Positions 55,239 to 62,786 of a DNA stretch of 64,000 nucleotides are shown here, in pieces. The stretch lies in NCBI RefSeq assembly GCF_020523795.1, contig NZ_JAJALI010000002.1:121690-185689 (forward strand), written 5' to 3'. This stretch comes from Ancylobacter sp. Lp-2. GTDB lineage: Bacteria > Pseudomonadota > Alphaproteobacteria > Rhizobiales > Xanthobacteraceae. The notes below the pieces were generated by a model that was given only the letters and a program-made list of their open reading frames with translations, made no database searches and had not been told where the DNA came from. Positions within the stretch are counted from its first letter, which is position 1. Each line of letters starts with the position of its first letter. Position numbers and translations under genes: made by a program.

Positions 55239-55862
55239 ATGGCGGTAGCGACCAAAGGCATGCTGTTCGAATACGGTCTGTCGCTGCCGCCGCTGGCGCT
55301 CGTCTTCGATTTCAATCCTCAGCAGATATCGCGGTCCCGCTCGGTAACCGTCCGCACTGGTAACGCACCGGGCGCCCGCCTCGGTTACGATTTCCTGACG
55401 CCGCTGGACGCGCCGCGCGCCGCGCAAGGCGTCGAACTGCAGGGCGAATCCATCTCGATCACCATCCTGCTCGACGCGACCGACAAGATGCTGGAGGGCG
55501 ACACCATCGCGGCGCAGTTCGGCGTGCAGCCGCAAATCGATACCTTGCGCTCGATGCTCGAGCCGAAGGTCCAGGGACCCGGCGGGCTGCAAGTCCTGTC
55601 CAGCCTCACCGGCGGCGGCGCGCGCGCCTTCGAGCGCCAGGAGACGGCCTCGGTGCTGATCTTCGCCTGGGGCTTGCAGTTCTTGCCGGTCTTCCTGATC
55701 AGCGTCGGCCAGAACGAGACGCTGCACCTGCCGAGCCTCCACCCCTACCGGGCGGAGATGTCGCTCACGATGCAGGTGATCGAGTCCAACAACCCATTCT
55801 TCATGGCGGAAAAGGTGCGCCAGACGGCCATGGCGGCGCTCAACGCCGTCAGCGGCTTCTGA
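55239..55862 (+). CDS. CIS tube-initiator/gp53-like baseplate protein
   Basis: 207 aa. The beginning, MLFEYGLSLPPLALVFDFNP (about residues 9-28) and QQISRSRSVTV, matches the FQFNP-type opening of CIS tube-domain proteins that sit between the tube and baseplate. ISITILLDATDKM and NETLHLPSLHPYRAEMSLTM complete the beta fold. ATG at 55239 is chosen because GGGAGGG precedes it by six bases. An ATG two codons upstream overlaps the previous stop but has no spacing. LysM-like function is carried by the next gene. Confidence 0.75.
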   Translation: MAVATKGMLFEYGLSLPPLALVFDFNPQQISRSRSVTVRTGNAPGARLGYDFLTPLDAPRAAQGVELQGESISITILLDATDKMLEGDTIAAQFGVQPQIDTLRSMLEPKVQGPGGLQVLSSLTGGGARAFERQETASVLIFAWGLQFLPVFLISVGQNETLHLPSLHPYRAEMSLTMQVIESNNPFFMAEKVRQTAMAALNAVSGF

Positions 55863-55884
55863 ACGCCGTTGCGAGGAGGTGCCG

Positions 55885-56211
55885 ATGGTTTTCTTCAAGG
55901 GCTCCTACTACGAGAACGTGCCGCTGTTCGAAAAGGACGAGGAGGGCCGCAGCAGCTTTGCCGGCGTCCAGCCGCGTCCGATGGCGAAGGTCGAGCCGGT
56001 GCTCGAACATTCGGTCGCGCTGAAAGAGCGTCTCGACTCCCTGGCGCAGCACTACTACGCCCAGTCGCGCGACTGGCGCCGCATTGCCGAGGCCAACCCG
56101 GATGCGCTTTTCGCCGAGGACCTGCTCTACGAGCCACAGCCGATCGCCGACAATGGCAGTGAGCGCATCGGCAGCGTCGTGCTCATCGCGCGCCGCAGGG
56201 AGGTGCGCTGA
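55885..56211 (+). CDS. LysM-like tail protein (gpX/gp53 type)
   Basis: 108-aa protein. After a short basic start, HSVALKERLDSLAQHYYAQ (about residues 46-64) and WRRIAEANPDALFAEDLLYE followed by IGSVVLIARR form a LysM-like module as in P2 gpX and the LysM part of Afp7, used to anchor baseplate proteins to peptidoglycan-like folds. ATG at 55885 is close to GAGGAGG (55873-55879). A GTG two codons earlier lies within the RBS. The next gene overlaps it by 1 bp. Confidence 0.8.
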   Translation: MVFFKGSYYENVPLFEKDEEGRSSFAGVQPRPMAKVEPVLEHSVALKERLDSLAQHYYAQSRDWRRIAEANPDALFAEDLLYEPQPIADNGSERIGSVVLIARRREVR

Positions 56212-57377
56212 TGGTCTCGCTCGGTGCCCTGCTCGATCCTGGCTTCCGCCAGCCGGCAAGCTGCCTGATCGAAGTCGGCACGACCCTTGCCGACATTGGT
56301 GGCCTCGCCGAGTTGGTGACCCTGGTCGAGATCACGACCAGCCGCGCCGAGGCGGCGACCGGAACGATCGTCATCGAGGACCGGCGCAAGGAGGACGGCC
56401 AGTGGATCGCCGCCGACTGCGGCCTGTTCACGCGCTGGGCGCCGATCAAGGTGTCCGCCGATTTCCGAACCCATGTCGAGGAGATCTTCCGCGGCTACAT
56501 CGTGCAACCGAAGCCGTCCTATCCCAATTCCGGTGGCGAGACGAAGCTGGAGCTGCTGATCCAGGACGAAAGCGCAGCTCTCGATCGCGAGCATATGCGC
56601 AGCATCTGGGGCGACACGGCGCCGATGAGCGACAAGGACATCCTCGCCGCGCTGATCGCACCGCTCAGCCTCTCCGTCGATCCCGAATCCGGTGCCGGCC
56701 AGTCGAGCCGCTCGCTGTCGCAGGACGCCACACCCATCGTCTTCCTCCGTGAGCGGGCGAAGGCCAATGGCTACGACCTGCTGTTCTCGGAAGGAAAGGT
56801 CTACTTCGGCCCGAAACGTCTCGACGGCGAGCCGCAGGCGCCGATCATGGTCTATGCCGGCCGCTCGACCAACTGCCTCGCTCTCGACATCACCGACGAC
56901 GGCCAGCGCCCGGATGCCGTCCGCTTCGACCATGCTCCGCAGACCGAGGGCGCGAAACCCGTCGTCGAGACCGTCAAGCCGGACGTGCGTGCGCTGGGTC
57001 TGTCGCCGGTCGCCGACGAGGGCGCGTCGCTCGGCACGCCGTCGGTATGGCGCGTCTCCAAGGAGGGCGACGAGACCGAGGAGGAACTGCGCGCCCGCGC
57101 GCAGGCGCTCGTCAACGAGCATTCGTTCCGCATCCGCGCCAATGGCGAGATCGACGGTTCGCTCTACGGCCATGTGCTCAAGCCCGGTCGGACCGTTACC
57201 GTCGACGGGGTAGGGGCACGCTATGGCGGCACCTATTTCGCCGACAAGGTCGTGCACCGCTTCGCGCCGGAGGGCTATCGCCAGCAATTCGAGCTCATGC
57301 GCAACGCCACCGGCGAAGAGGCCGGCCCGCTTGGGCCCCTGTCGGGCGCGGCGTCTGCGATCGCATCGCTCTTCTGA
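56211..57377 (+). CDS. baseplate hub protein (gp27/gpD-like, Pvc8 N-terminal part)
   Basis: 388-aa hub of the late-control-D/VgrG-N fold. Typical segments are VTLVEITTSRAEAATGTIVI near residue 37-56, GYIVQPKPSYPN and LLIQDESAALDREHMRSIWG (about 116-135), ATPIVFLRERAKANGYDLLF, and the C-terminal RANGEIDGSLYGHVLKPGRT with FADKVVHRF. It trimerises to join tube and spike. In Afp/PVC hub and spike are fused into one VgrG-like protein. Here the spike is a separate gene 9 bp downstream. Confidence 0.88.
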   Translation: MVSLGALLDPGFRQPASCLIEVGTTLADIGGLAELVTLVEITTSRAEAATGTIVIEDRRKEDGQWIAADCGLFTRWAPIKVSADFRTHVEEIFRGYIVQPKPSYPNSGGETKLELLIQDESAALDREHMRSIWGDTAPMSDKDILAALIAPLSLSVDPESGAGQSSRSLSQDATPIVFLRERAKANGYDLLFSEGKVYFGPKRLDGEPQAPIMVYAGRSTNCLALDITDDGQRPDAVRFDHAPQTEGAKPVVETVKPDVRALGLSPVADEGASLGTPSVWRVSKEGDETEEELRARAQALVNEHSFRIRANGEIDGSLYGHVLKPGRTVTVDGVGARYGGTYFADKVVHRFAPEGYRQQFELMRNATGEEAGPLGPLSGAASAIASLF

Positions 57378-57386
57378 GGTGACGAG

Positions 57387-58217
57387 ATGGATGAGTTCAC
57401 CGCGATCGAGAAAACCGTAAGGCAGCAGCAGACCCGCTATTACGGGAAGTACCGCGCCTTCGTGTCCGACAATGCCGACCCGGAAAAGCTCGGCCGATGC
57501 AGGCTGGTGGTGCCGAGCGTGCTGGGCGAGACCACGACCAATTGGGCGCTGCCCTGCACGCCCTATGGCGGCGCGGCGAATATCGGCTTCCTGGCGGTTC
57601 CGCCGGTCGGTGCGCAGGTGATCGCCGAGTTCATGGAGGGAGACGTTTCCTCGCCGCTATGGACGGGCACGTTCTGGCGCAAGGCTGACGAACTGCCCGA
57701 GGAGTTCGCTGCCAATTCGGAGCCGAGCGCCAAGGTGCTGCGCACCGAAAGCGGTCATGTCCTGTTGCTCGAGGACAAGTCCGGTGACGAGAAGATCACG
57801 CTGAAAAGCTCGGCCGAGGCGGTGGTGGAGATGATTTCCGACGGCTCGGTGTCCATCACCGATTCCGGCGGGGCGACGGTCACACTCGATGCCAATACCA
57901 GCGAGATCCGTATCGAGGACGCCAATGGCAACTCCTGCGTCCTGTCGGCTTCCGGCATGACCTTCAAGGATCCGTCTGGCAACGAGATCACCACCGAGGC
58001 CGGCGGCATCACCGTCAAGGCTCCGGCGACGGTGACGATCCAGGGGGCCTCGGTCGCGGTGGGCGGTTCCGGTGGCGAGCCGCTGATCAAGGGCACGTCG
58101 TTCCTCGCCGCCTTCAACGCCCACACGCATCTGTGCTCCGCGCCCGGCTCGCCGTCGGGACCGCCGGTGCCGCCGCTCACCCCGTCCTCCCTCACGACAA
58201 AGTCGACAGCCCTATGA
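57387..58217 (+). CDS. spike protein (gp5/gpV-like) with HxH tip
   Basis: 276-aa spike. The OB fold occupies about residues 15-100 (KYRAFVSDNADPEKLGRCRL, FLAVPPVGAQVIAEFMEGD, PLWTGTFW), followed by a beta-helix of short repeats (about 120-230: GDEKITLKSSAEAVVEMISD, ITDSGGATVTLDANTSEIRI, GNEITTEAGGITVKAPATV). The C-terminus has AFNAHTHLCSAPG near 245, an HxH pair like the iron-binding tip of P2 gpV and phi92 gp138. A Pro-rich tail ends it. This would pierce the target membrane. No PAAR-cap gene follows, so the protein may make its own tip. Confidence 0.88.
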   Translation: MDEFTAIEKTVRQQQTRYYGKYRAFVSDNADPEKLGRCRLVVPSVLGETTTNWALPCTPYGGAANIGFLAVPPVGAQVIAEFMEGDVSSPLWTGTFWRKADELPEEFAANSEPSAKVLRTESGHVLLLEDKSGDEKITLKSSAEAVVEMISDGSVSITDSGGATVTLDANTSEIRIEDANGNSCVLSASGMTFKDPSGNEITTEAGGITVKAPATVTIQGASVAVGGSGGEPLIKGTSFLAAFNAHTHLCSAPGSPSGPPVPPLTPSSLTTKSTAL

Positions 58218-58612
58218 CCCGCGCGCTCGAAACACGTCTGCCCCGCGTCCGCTATATGCGCTTCCCCTTCGAGATGACGAAGGCGGGCGCACGGACGTCG
58301 GAGCGCGTCGATCACATCCGCGAACAGATCATGCAGGTGATCTTCACCAGTCCGGGGGAGCGGGTCTTCCGGCCGGAATTCGGCTTCGGCGCGCGCCGCT
58401 ATGTTTTCGAGCCGAACTCGGCGGCGCTGTGGGAGGCCGTACGCGGCGGCCTGCAGGGTTCGCTGGTCGAGGCACTTGCCGGCGAGGTCGATCCGAAAAC
58501 GATCCGCGTCACCGTCGGGGCGCCGCCCGGCAATCCCGAGCAGCTTCTGGTGACCGTCACCTATGTGCTGGCCGCCATGCAGAAGGAGGAAAGCCATGCG
58601 TTCCGCCTCTAG
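58214..58612 (+). CDS. baseplate wedge protein gp25-like (Afp9/Pvc9)
   Basis: 132-aa gp25/gpW-family wedge protein: REQIMQVIFTSPGERVFRPE (about residues 37-56) then FGFGARRYVFEPNS is the strong family signature, with the conserved EPR-like contact region and hydrophobic C-terminal strand LLVTVTYVLAA. It connects the sheath initiator to the wedge. Overlaps the spike stop by ATGA. Cytoplasmic assembly component. Confidence 0.92.
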   Translation: MTRALETRLPRVRYMRFPFEMTKAGARTSERVDHIREQIMQVIFTSPGERVFRPEFGFGARRYVFEPNSAALWEAVRGGLQGSLVEALAGEVDPKTIRVTVGAPPGNPEQLLVTVTYVLAAMQKEESHAFRL

Positions 58613-58632
58613 TCGCCGTACCGGGTGGCGCC

Positions 58633-59847
58633 ATGGCTGAGCTGGCTTCACCCGCCCTGACCTTCGGCCTCGGCTGCCCGGACTGCGGCGAACGCCGCGC
58701 GGTCCTGCCGCTGCCCATCCCGTCGATTTCCGACGATTTCGACTGGCGCATGCGCGACTACGACAGCTTCCGCCTGTTCATGATGCAGGAGCTGTCTTCC
58801 CGCTTTCCCGAGCGCCGGCGCTGGACGTCGGCCGATGTGGAAGTGGTGATCGTCGAATTGCTGGCGGCCGCGCTGGACCGCGCGTCAAATGCGCTGGATG
58901 CCGTCCATGCCGAGCGTTATCTTGAGACGGCGCGCCGACCTCAGTCGATCCGGCGGCTGCTCAAGTTGATCGGATATGACGCGGTCGAGCGCGTCGACCC
59001 GGCGGTCCTCGCCAGCCTGCCGCCGCCGGCGACCGGGATCACCGAAACGCCTGCTCAACAGCTCGAACGCTATTGGCGCCTCGACCCCCAGGCGATGGAG
59101 GCGGCCCGCACCGACGGTCCCCGGTTGACCGGGGAAGTGCGCCGCATGGTGACGCTCGGCGACCATGAGGCCATCCTGACCCGGCATCCCATGGTGGCGC
59201 GCGCCCGCGCGCGGCTGGTCTGGAGCGGTGCCTGGAGCACGGTGCTCGTCGCGACGCTGCTTGAGGACAATCGCGGTCTCGACGAGCCCCTGCATTCTGG
59301 ACCGCTGCCTGCCGACGGCAAGCCGAGCGGCCTGGACGAGGGACTGTGGCGGGAGATCGTCGATTTTCACCGGGTCGAGCGGCTGCCGTTGCCGCCGGTC
59401 AACGAGAGCCTGACGGCGCGCGCCCTGCTGCGCGGCATGGTCGAGCTGAACCGCATGATCGGTACCGAGGTTTTCCTGGAGGTGGCGAAGGCGGCGCCAG
59501 TGTCCATCGCGCTGTCGGTGCGCGCGAAGAGGGGATATTTCCGCTCCGAGTTGAAGCAGGCCCTTTATCAGGTCTTTACCGACGCAGAGGACGGGTTCTT
59601 CGAGCCGGGCCGGCTCGGCTTCGGTGAAGATCTCTTCGCCTCGGACATCATCGATGCGGCCATGCGCGTCGAAGGCGTTGCCGTCGCGTGCCTCAACCGC
59701 TTCAAGCGCGTGGGATCCTATCCCGACCAGGCCGGCACCGGTGTCGTCGCCATCGCCGACGACGAGTTCGCCTTCTGCGCCAACCATCCCTCACGACCGC
59801 AGGACGGCACGTTCCGCATCTCCGTCAACGCGGGAGATGGCCTATGA
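58633..59847 (+). CDS. baseplate wedge protein, J-like (gp6/Afp11 type), first copy
   Basis: 404-aa wedge protein. The N-terminal arm includes CPDCGERRA (Cys15, Cys18), unusual and possibly metal-binding, then IPSISDDFDWRMRDYDSFRL (about residues 28-47) and WTSADVEVVIVELLAAALD, typical for Afp11-like proteins. The middle holds LVWSGAWSTVLVATLLE and a gpJ-like core (SIALSVRAKRGYFRSELKQA, FASDIIDAAMRVEGVAVACL). It forms the baseplate ring with its larger neighbour, which overlaps it by ATGA. Start ATG at 58633 has GGTGG upstream and lies 20 bp after the gp25-like stop. Confidence 0.85.
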   Translation: MAELASPALTFGLGCPDCGERRAVLPLPIPSISDDFDWRMRDYDSFRLFMMQELSSRFPERRRWTSADVEVVIVELLAAALDRASNALDAVHAERYLETARRPQSIRRLLKLIGYDAVERVDPAVLASLPPPATGITETPAQQLERYWRLDPQAMEAARTDGPRLTGEVRRMVTLGDHEAILTRHPMVARARARLVWSGAWSTVLVATLLEDNRGLDEPLHSGPLPADGKPSGLDEGLWREIVDFHRVERLPLPPVNESLTARALLRGMVELNRMIGTEVFLEVAKAAPVSIALSVRAKRGYFRSELKQALYQVFTDAEDGFFEPGRLGFGEDLFASDIIDAAMRVEGVAVACLNRFKRVGSYPDQAGTGVVAIADDEFAFCANHPSRPQDGTFRISVNAGDGL

Positions 59848-62786
59848 CACGGCTCCCTCCCATCGGTCGCCGGGATTATCGTTTCGATCTGACGCGGTGG
59901 AACCGCGCCGGGCTGACCCGCTTCCAATACGTCGATGGCAATGCCGCCGTGTGGCTCGAAGAACTGCGGCTCGGCATGCTCGCGTTCTATCTGCGCGGCG
60001 TCGACCCGGAGGAACGCGAGCCCGAAAAGTGGCGCGAATTGTTCATGAAGCCGTTCTCGGAATCGGAGCTGCCGGGGCCGATGCGCCGCTATGTCGAGGC
60101 GGTGGCCTGGGCGGACCTGCTGCCGGCGGTACCCGCGAAACCGGAGAACGCCGGCCATCGCAGCAGGCGGCTTATCGACCAATATGCGCGTGCGCCCGGC
60201 GAATATGGCTGGGAGATCATGCGCGCCTTCGCCCGCGCCTCCCATGTGTTGCTCGGCCACGTCGACGCCTATGCCAACGAGGGTTATCTGCGCACCGCGA
60301 CGCAGTGGGACAATCTGCGCAAGCTGGCGGCGATGGTGAACTACCAGCCCGCGCCGCCGGCATCCGCCACCGCGACCGTGGCGATCGAGGTCGCGCCGGG
60401 CATCGGTGCCATCGAGGTGGCACGGGGACTGGCGATGAAATACACCCCGCAGGAGGGTGGCGCGCCGCTGATCTTCGAGACGCTGAAGCCGGTCGAGGCG
60501 CACCCGGCGCTCAACCGGGCGCGCGCGGCGCAGTGGAACATCAATCCGCGCAACCTTGTTGCACCGGCCAGCCAGCCTTGGATCGTGCCGCCCAAGACAA
60601 AGCTCGCACAGGGCGACGTAGCGGTGCTGGGCGAGCGGGGGGCATCCGGTTCTGCGCGTTTGCTGACGGCCATAGAGCATGATGCGGCCAGCGGCACGGC
60701 GGTGATCGCCTTCGAGCCGCCGACGGGGCTCGACACGCCGCTGGCGCAGAGTTTCCTTCATGTCGAGCCGGACGCCGTGCGCCTCGGTCTGCCGGCGACG
60801 GTGGAAGGACATCTCGTCGTCAAGGTGTCGGGTGCGACCCAATTCGAGCTCCACGCGGTCGTCGAGGTGAGCGTCGACGATGGTCGGTCGGAATCGATGC
60901 TGGCGACGGTGGTGGGGGTCTCGGGCGACGAGCTCGTCCTGGTGGCGCCGAGGTCGGCCGGCGGTGCGGTCAAAGTGGAAGCGCTATCCGCCGTGGCAGC
61001 GAATGCCGACGGCCGCTTCGAGACCCCGCTCAGCGTCGACCGGCTGCATTTCGCCGGCAGCGTCCTGGGCAGCGCGGTGGTCAGCCAGTCCAGTTACACG
61101 ACCCGCAGGGCAGGGGAGAGCGAACTGGGCGTCGCCCGTACGTTCAGCCGGCCCGGCGGAGCCGCCGGGCTTGCCTTTGCCCGGATGGCGGGCAACCCGG
61201 TTCACAATGGCCATGTCGTCTCCGATCCGAACTTCAATGCCATCGGCTCGGGTGGAAGCGTGAGGTTCGCCGGCAAGCCGTCCAAGGGCCTGAGGGAAGG
61301 CGACTGGTTCGTGGCGCGGCCGATGGGCAGCGACGGGCTGACCGCGCTGAGGGTCGTGGGGGTCCGCAGCGAGGCCGATGTCCACCACATCCTTTTCTCC
61401 CCGGCACCGCCATCGGCGCCGGAGCGCACCGAATTTTTCGGGCCGATGAGCCGGCAGTTGCGCGCGCTCGGCTTCGACCGCAATCCCGAGGACGCCATCG
61501 TCGGCGGTATCTGCGAACTCGAGGGCTTGCCTGCCGAGGCGCGGAGCCTGGTGAAGCCGGGCCGGACGCTGCTCATCGTCGACGAGCGGCCGGAGCCGAA
61601 GCGAGCCGCATCGGCCGTCGTGATCGAGATGGAGGCCCTCGCCAGCGGCAATCTGCGCCTGACGCTCGCCAGCGAAACGGACTTCGCCGGCTGGCAGAAG
61701 GGGTGGACGGTGTTCCATCTCAATACAGCGACGATCTCCCATGGCGAGACCAAGGACCCGAAGACGCTCGGTTCTGGCGACGCCGAGAAAGGCCGACAGG
61801 ACTTCCTGTTCAAGGCGACGACACTCAGCTTCATCCCGTCCAATATCGCGTTCGCCGGCGTCGCTCCCGACATGGATGTCGTGGTCGACGGCGTGCGTTG
61901 GGAATATCGCGACCTCAGCGATCCTTTGGCGGAGGAGACGGATTCCTGGTCGGTCAGGCTGAACGACGACGATACGCTGCAGATCCAGTTCCGCCGCCGC
62001 CTGCCCACCGGCAGCAACAATGTCGCCGTGCCGCGCCATCGCCTCGGCAGCGGCCTTGCCGGCACCGGCGTGCCACCATGGTCGTTTACCGCGCCGATGA
62101 AGAACAACCGCTTCGTCACCGCGATCGTGCAGCCTTTCGCCACCGCTGGCGGCGCCGACCGCGAGCCGGTTTCCGCCATGCGCGAGAATGCCCCCGCCAA
62201 TCTGGCCGCCAATGGACGCGCGGTCTCGCTCCGCGATTTCGAGCGGCTCTGCGCGCGCCATGCGAGCGTGTGGCAGGCGAAGGCGCGGCAGATCGTCGGT
62301 CCCCAGGCCGGCGTGGCGGTCGACGTGGTGATCGTTCCGGCCGGCGGCGGCGCGGTGACCGAGCGGCTCGCCGACGATCTGACGGCATTCGTGCTGGCCC
62401 GCTCGGCGCCTGCGTCGACGATGAGCGTCACCGGCTACTCCGCCGTGCCGGTCCGCATTGCCGTCACGGTTCAGGTCGACATCGATCGTTACGAGACGTC
62501 CGATGTTATCGACCGCGTGGCCACCGCCCTGCTCGACGCCTTTTCGCTTCGGCGTCGCCGGCTCGGCCAGCCGCTCTACATCGCCGAGATCCTTGCCGCT
62601 TGTGAGCGCACCGATGGCGTATCGAATGCCGTCGTCGACACATTCGCGCGCAAGACCGGCGGACCCGAGCCGCTGAGGGAGGCAACGGTCGGCACGATGC
62701 TGGCGGCGATTTTTGCCCGCGAGGGACAGGTCGTCCATCTGCTGGCGGGAGCTGACCTCGTCGTACGGGCGGAGGCGTTGGCATGA
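59844..62786 (+). CDS. large baseplate wedge protein, J-like (Afp12/Pvc12 type)
   Basis: 980-aa baseplate protein. The N-terminal part resembles Afp11/12 wedge arms (RYVEAVAWADLLPAVPAKP, MRAFARASHVLLGHVDAYAN). Long beta-rich insertions follow (about 180-720). The C-terminal third has the gpJ-like core: RAVSLRDFERLCARHASVWQ (about 790-809), KARQIVGPQAGVAVDVVIVP, DVIDRVATALLDAFSLRRRR and LGQPLYIAEILAACERTDGV. Length agrees with Pvc12 (roughly 950-1000). It starts in the ATGA overlap of the previous gene and ends in the same kind of overlap with the next. Confidence 0.87.
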   Translation: MTRLPPIGRRDYRFDLTRWNRAGLTRFQYVDGNAAVWLEELRLGMLAFYLRGVDPEEREPEKWRELFMKPFSESELPGPMRRYVEAVAWADLLPAVPAKPENAGHRSRRLIDQYARAPGEYGWEIMRAFARASHVLLGHVDAYANEGYLRTATQWDNLRKLAAMVNYQPAPPASATATVAIEVAPGIGAIEVARGLAMKYTPQEGGAPLIFETLKPVEAHPALNRARAAQWNINPRNLVAPASQPWIVPPKTKLAQGDVAVLGERGASGSARLLTAIEHDAASGTAVIAFEPPTGLDTPLAQSFLHVEPDAVRLGLPATVEGHLVVKVSGATQFELHAVVEVSVDDGRSESMLATVVGVSGDELVLVAPRSAGGAVKVEALSAVAANADGRFETPLSVDRLHFAGSVLGSAVVSQSSYTTRRAGESELGVARTFSRPGGAAGLAFARMAGNPVHNGHVVSDPNFNAIGSGGSVRFAGKPSKGLREGDWFVARPMGSDGLTALRVVGVRSEADVHHILFSPAPPSAPERTEFFGPMSRQLRALGFDRNPEDAIVGGICELEGLPAEARSLVKPGRTLLIVDERPEPKRAASAVVIEMEALASGNLRLTLASETDFAGWQKGWTVFHLNTATISHGETKDPKTLGSGDAEKGRQDFLFKATTLSFIPSNIAFAGVAPDMDVVVDGVRWEYRDLSDPLAEETDSWSVRLNDDDTLQIQFRRRLPTGSNNVAVPRHRLGSGLAGTGVPPWSFTAPMKNNRFVTAIVQPFATAGGADREPVSAMRENAPANLAANGRAVSLRDFERLCARHASVWQAKARQIVGPQAGVAVDVVIVPAGGGAVTERLADDLTAFVLARSAPASTMSVTGYSAVPVRIAVTVQVDIDRYETSDVIDRVATALLDAFSLRRRRLGQPLYIAEILAACERTDGVSNAVVDTFARKTGGPEPLREATVGTMLAAIFAREGQVVHLLAGADLVVRAEALA

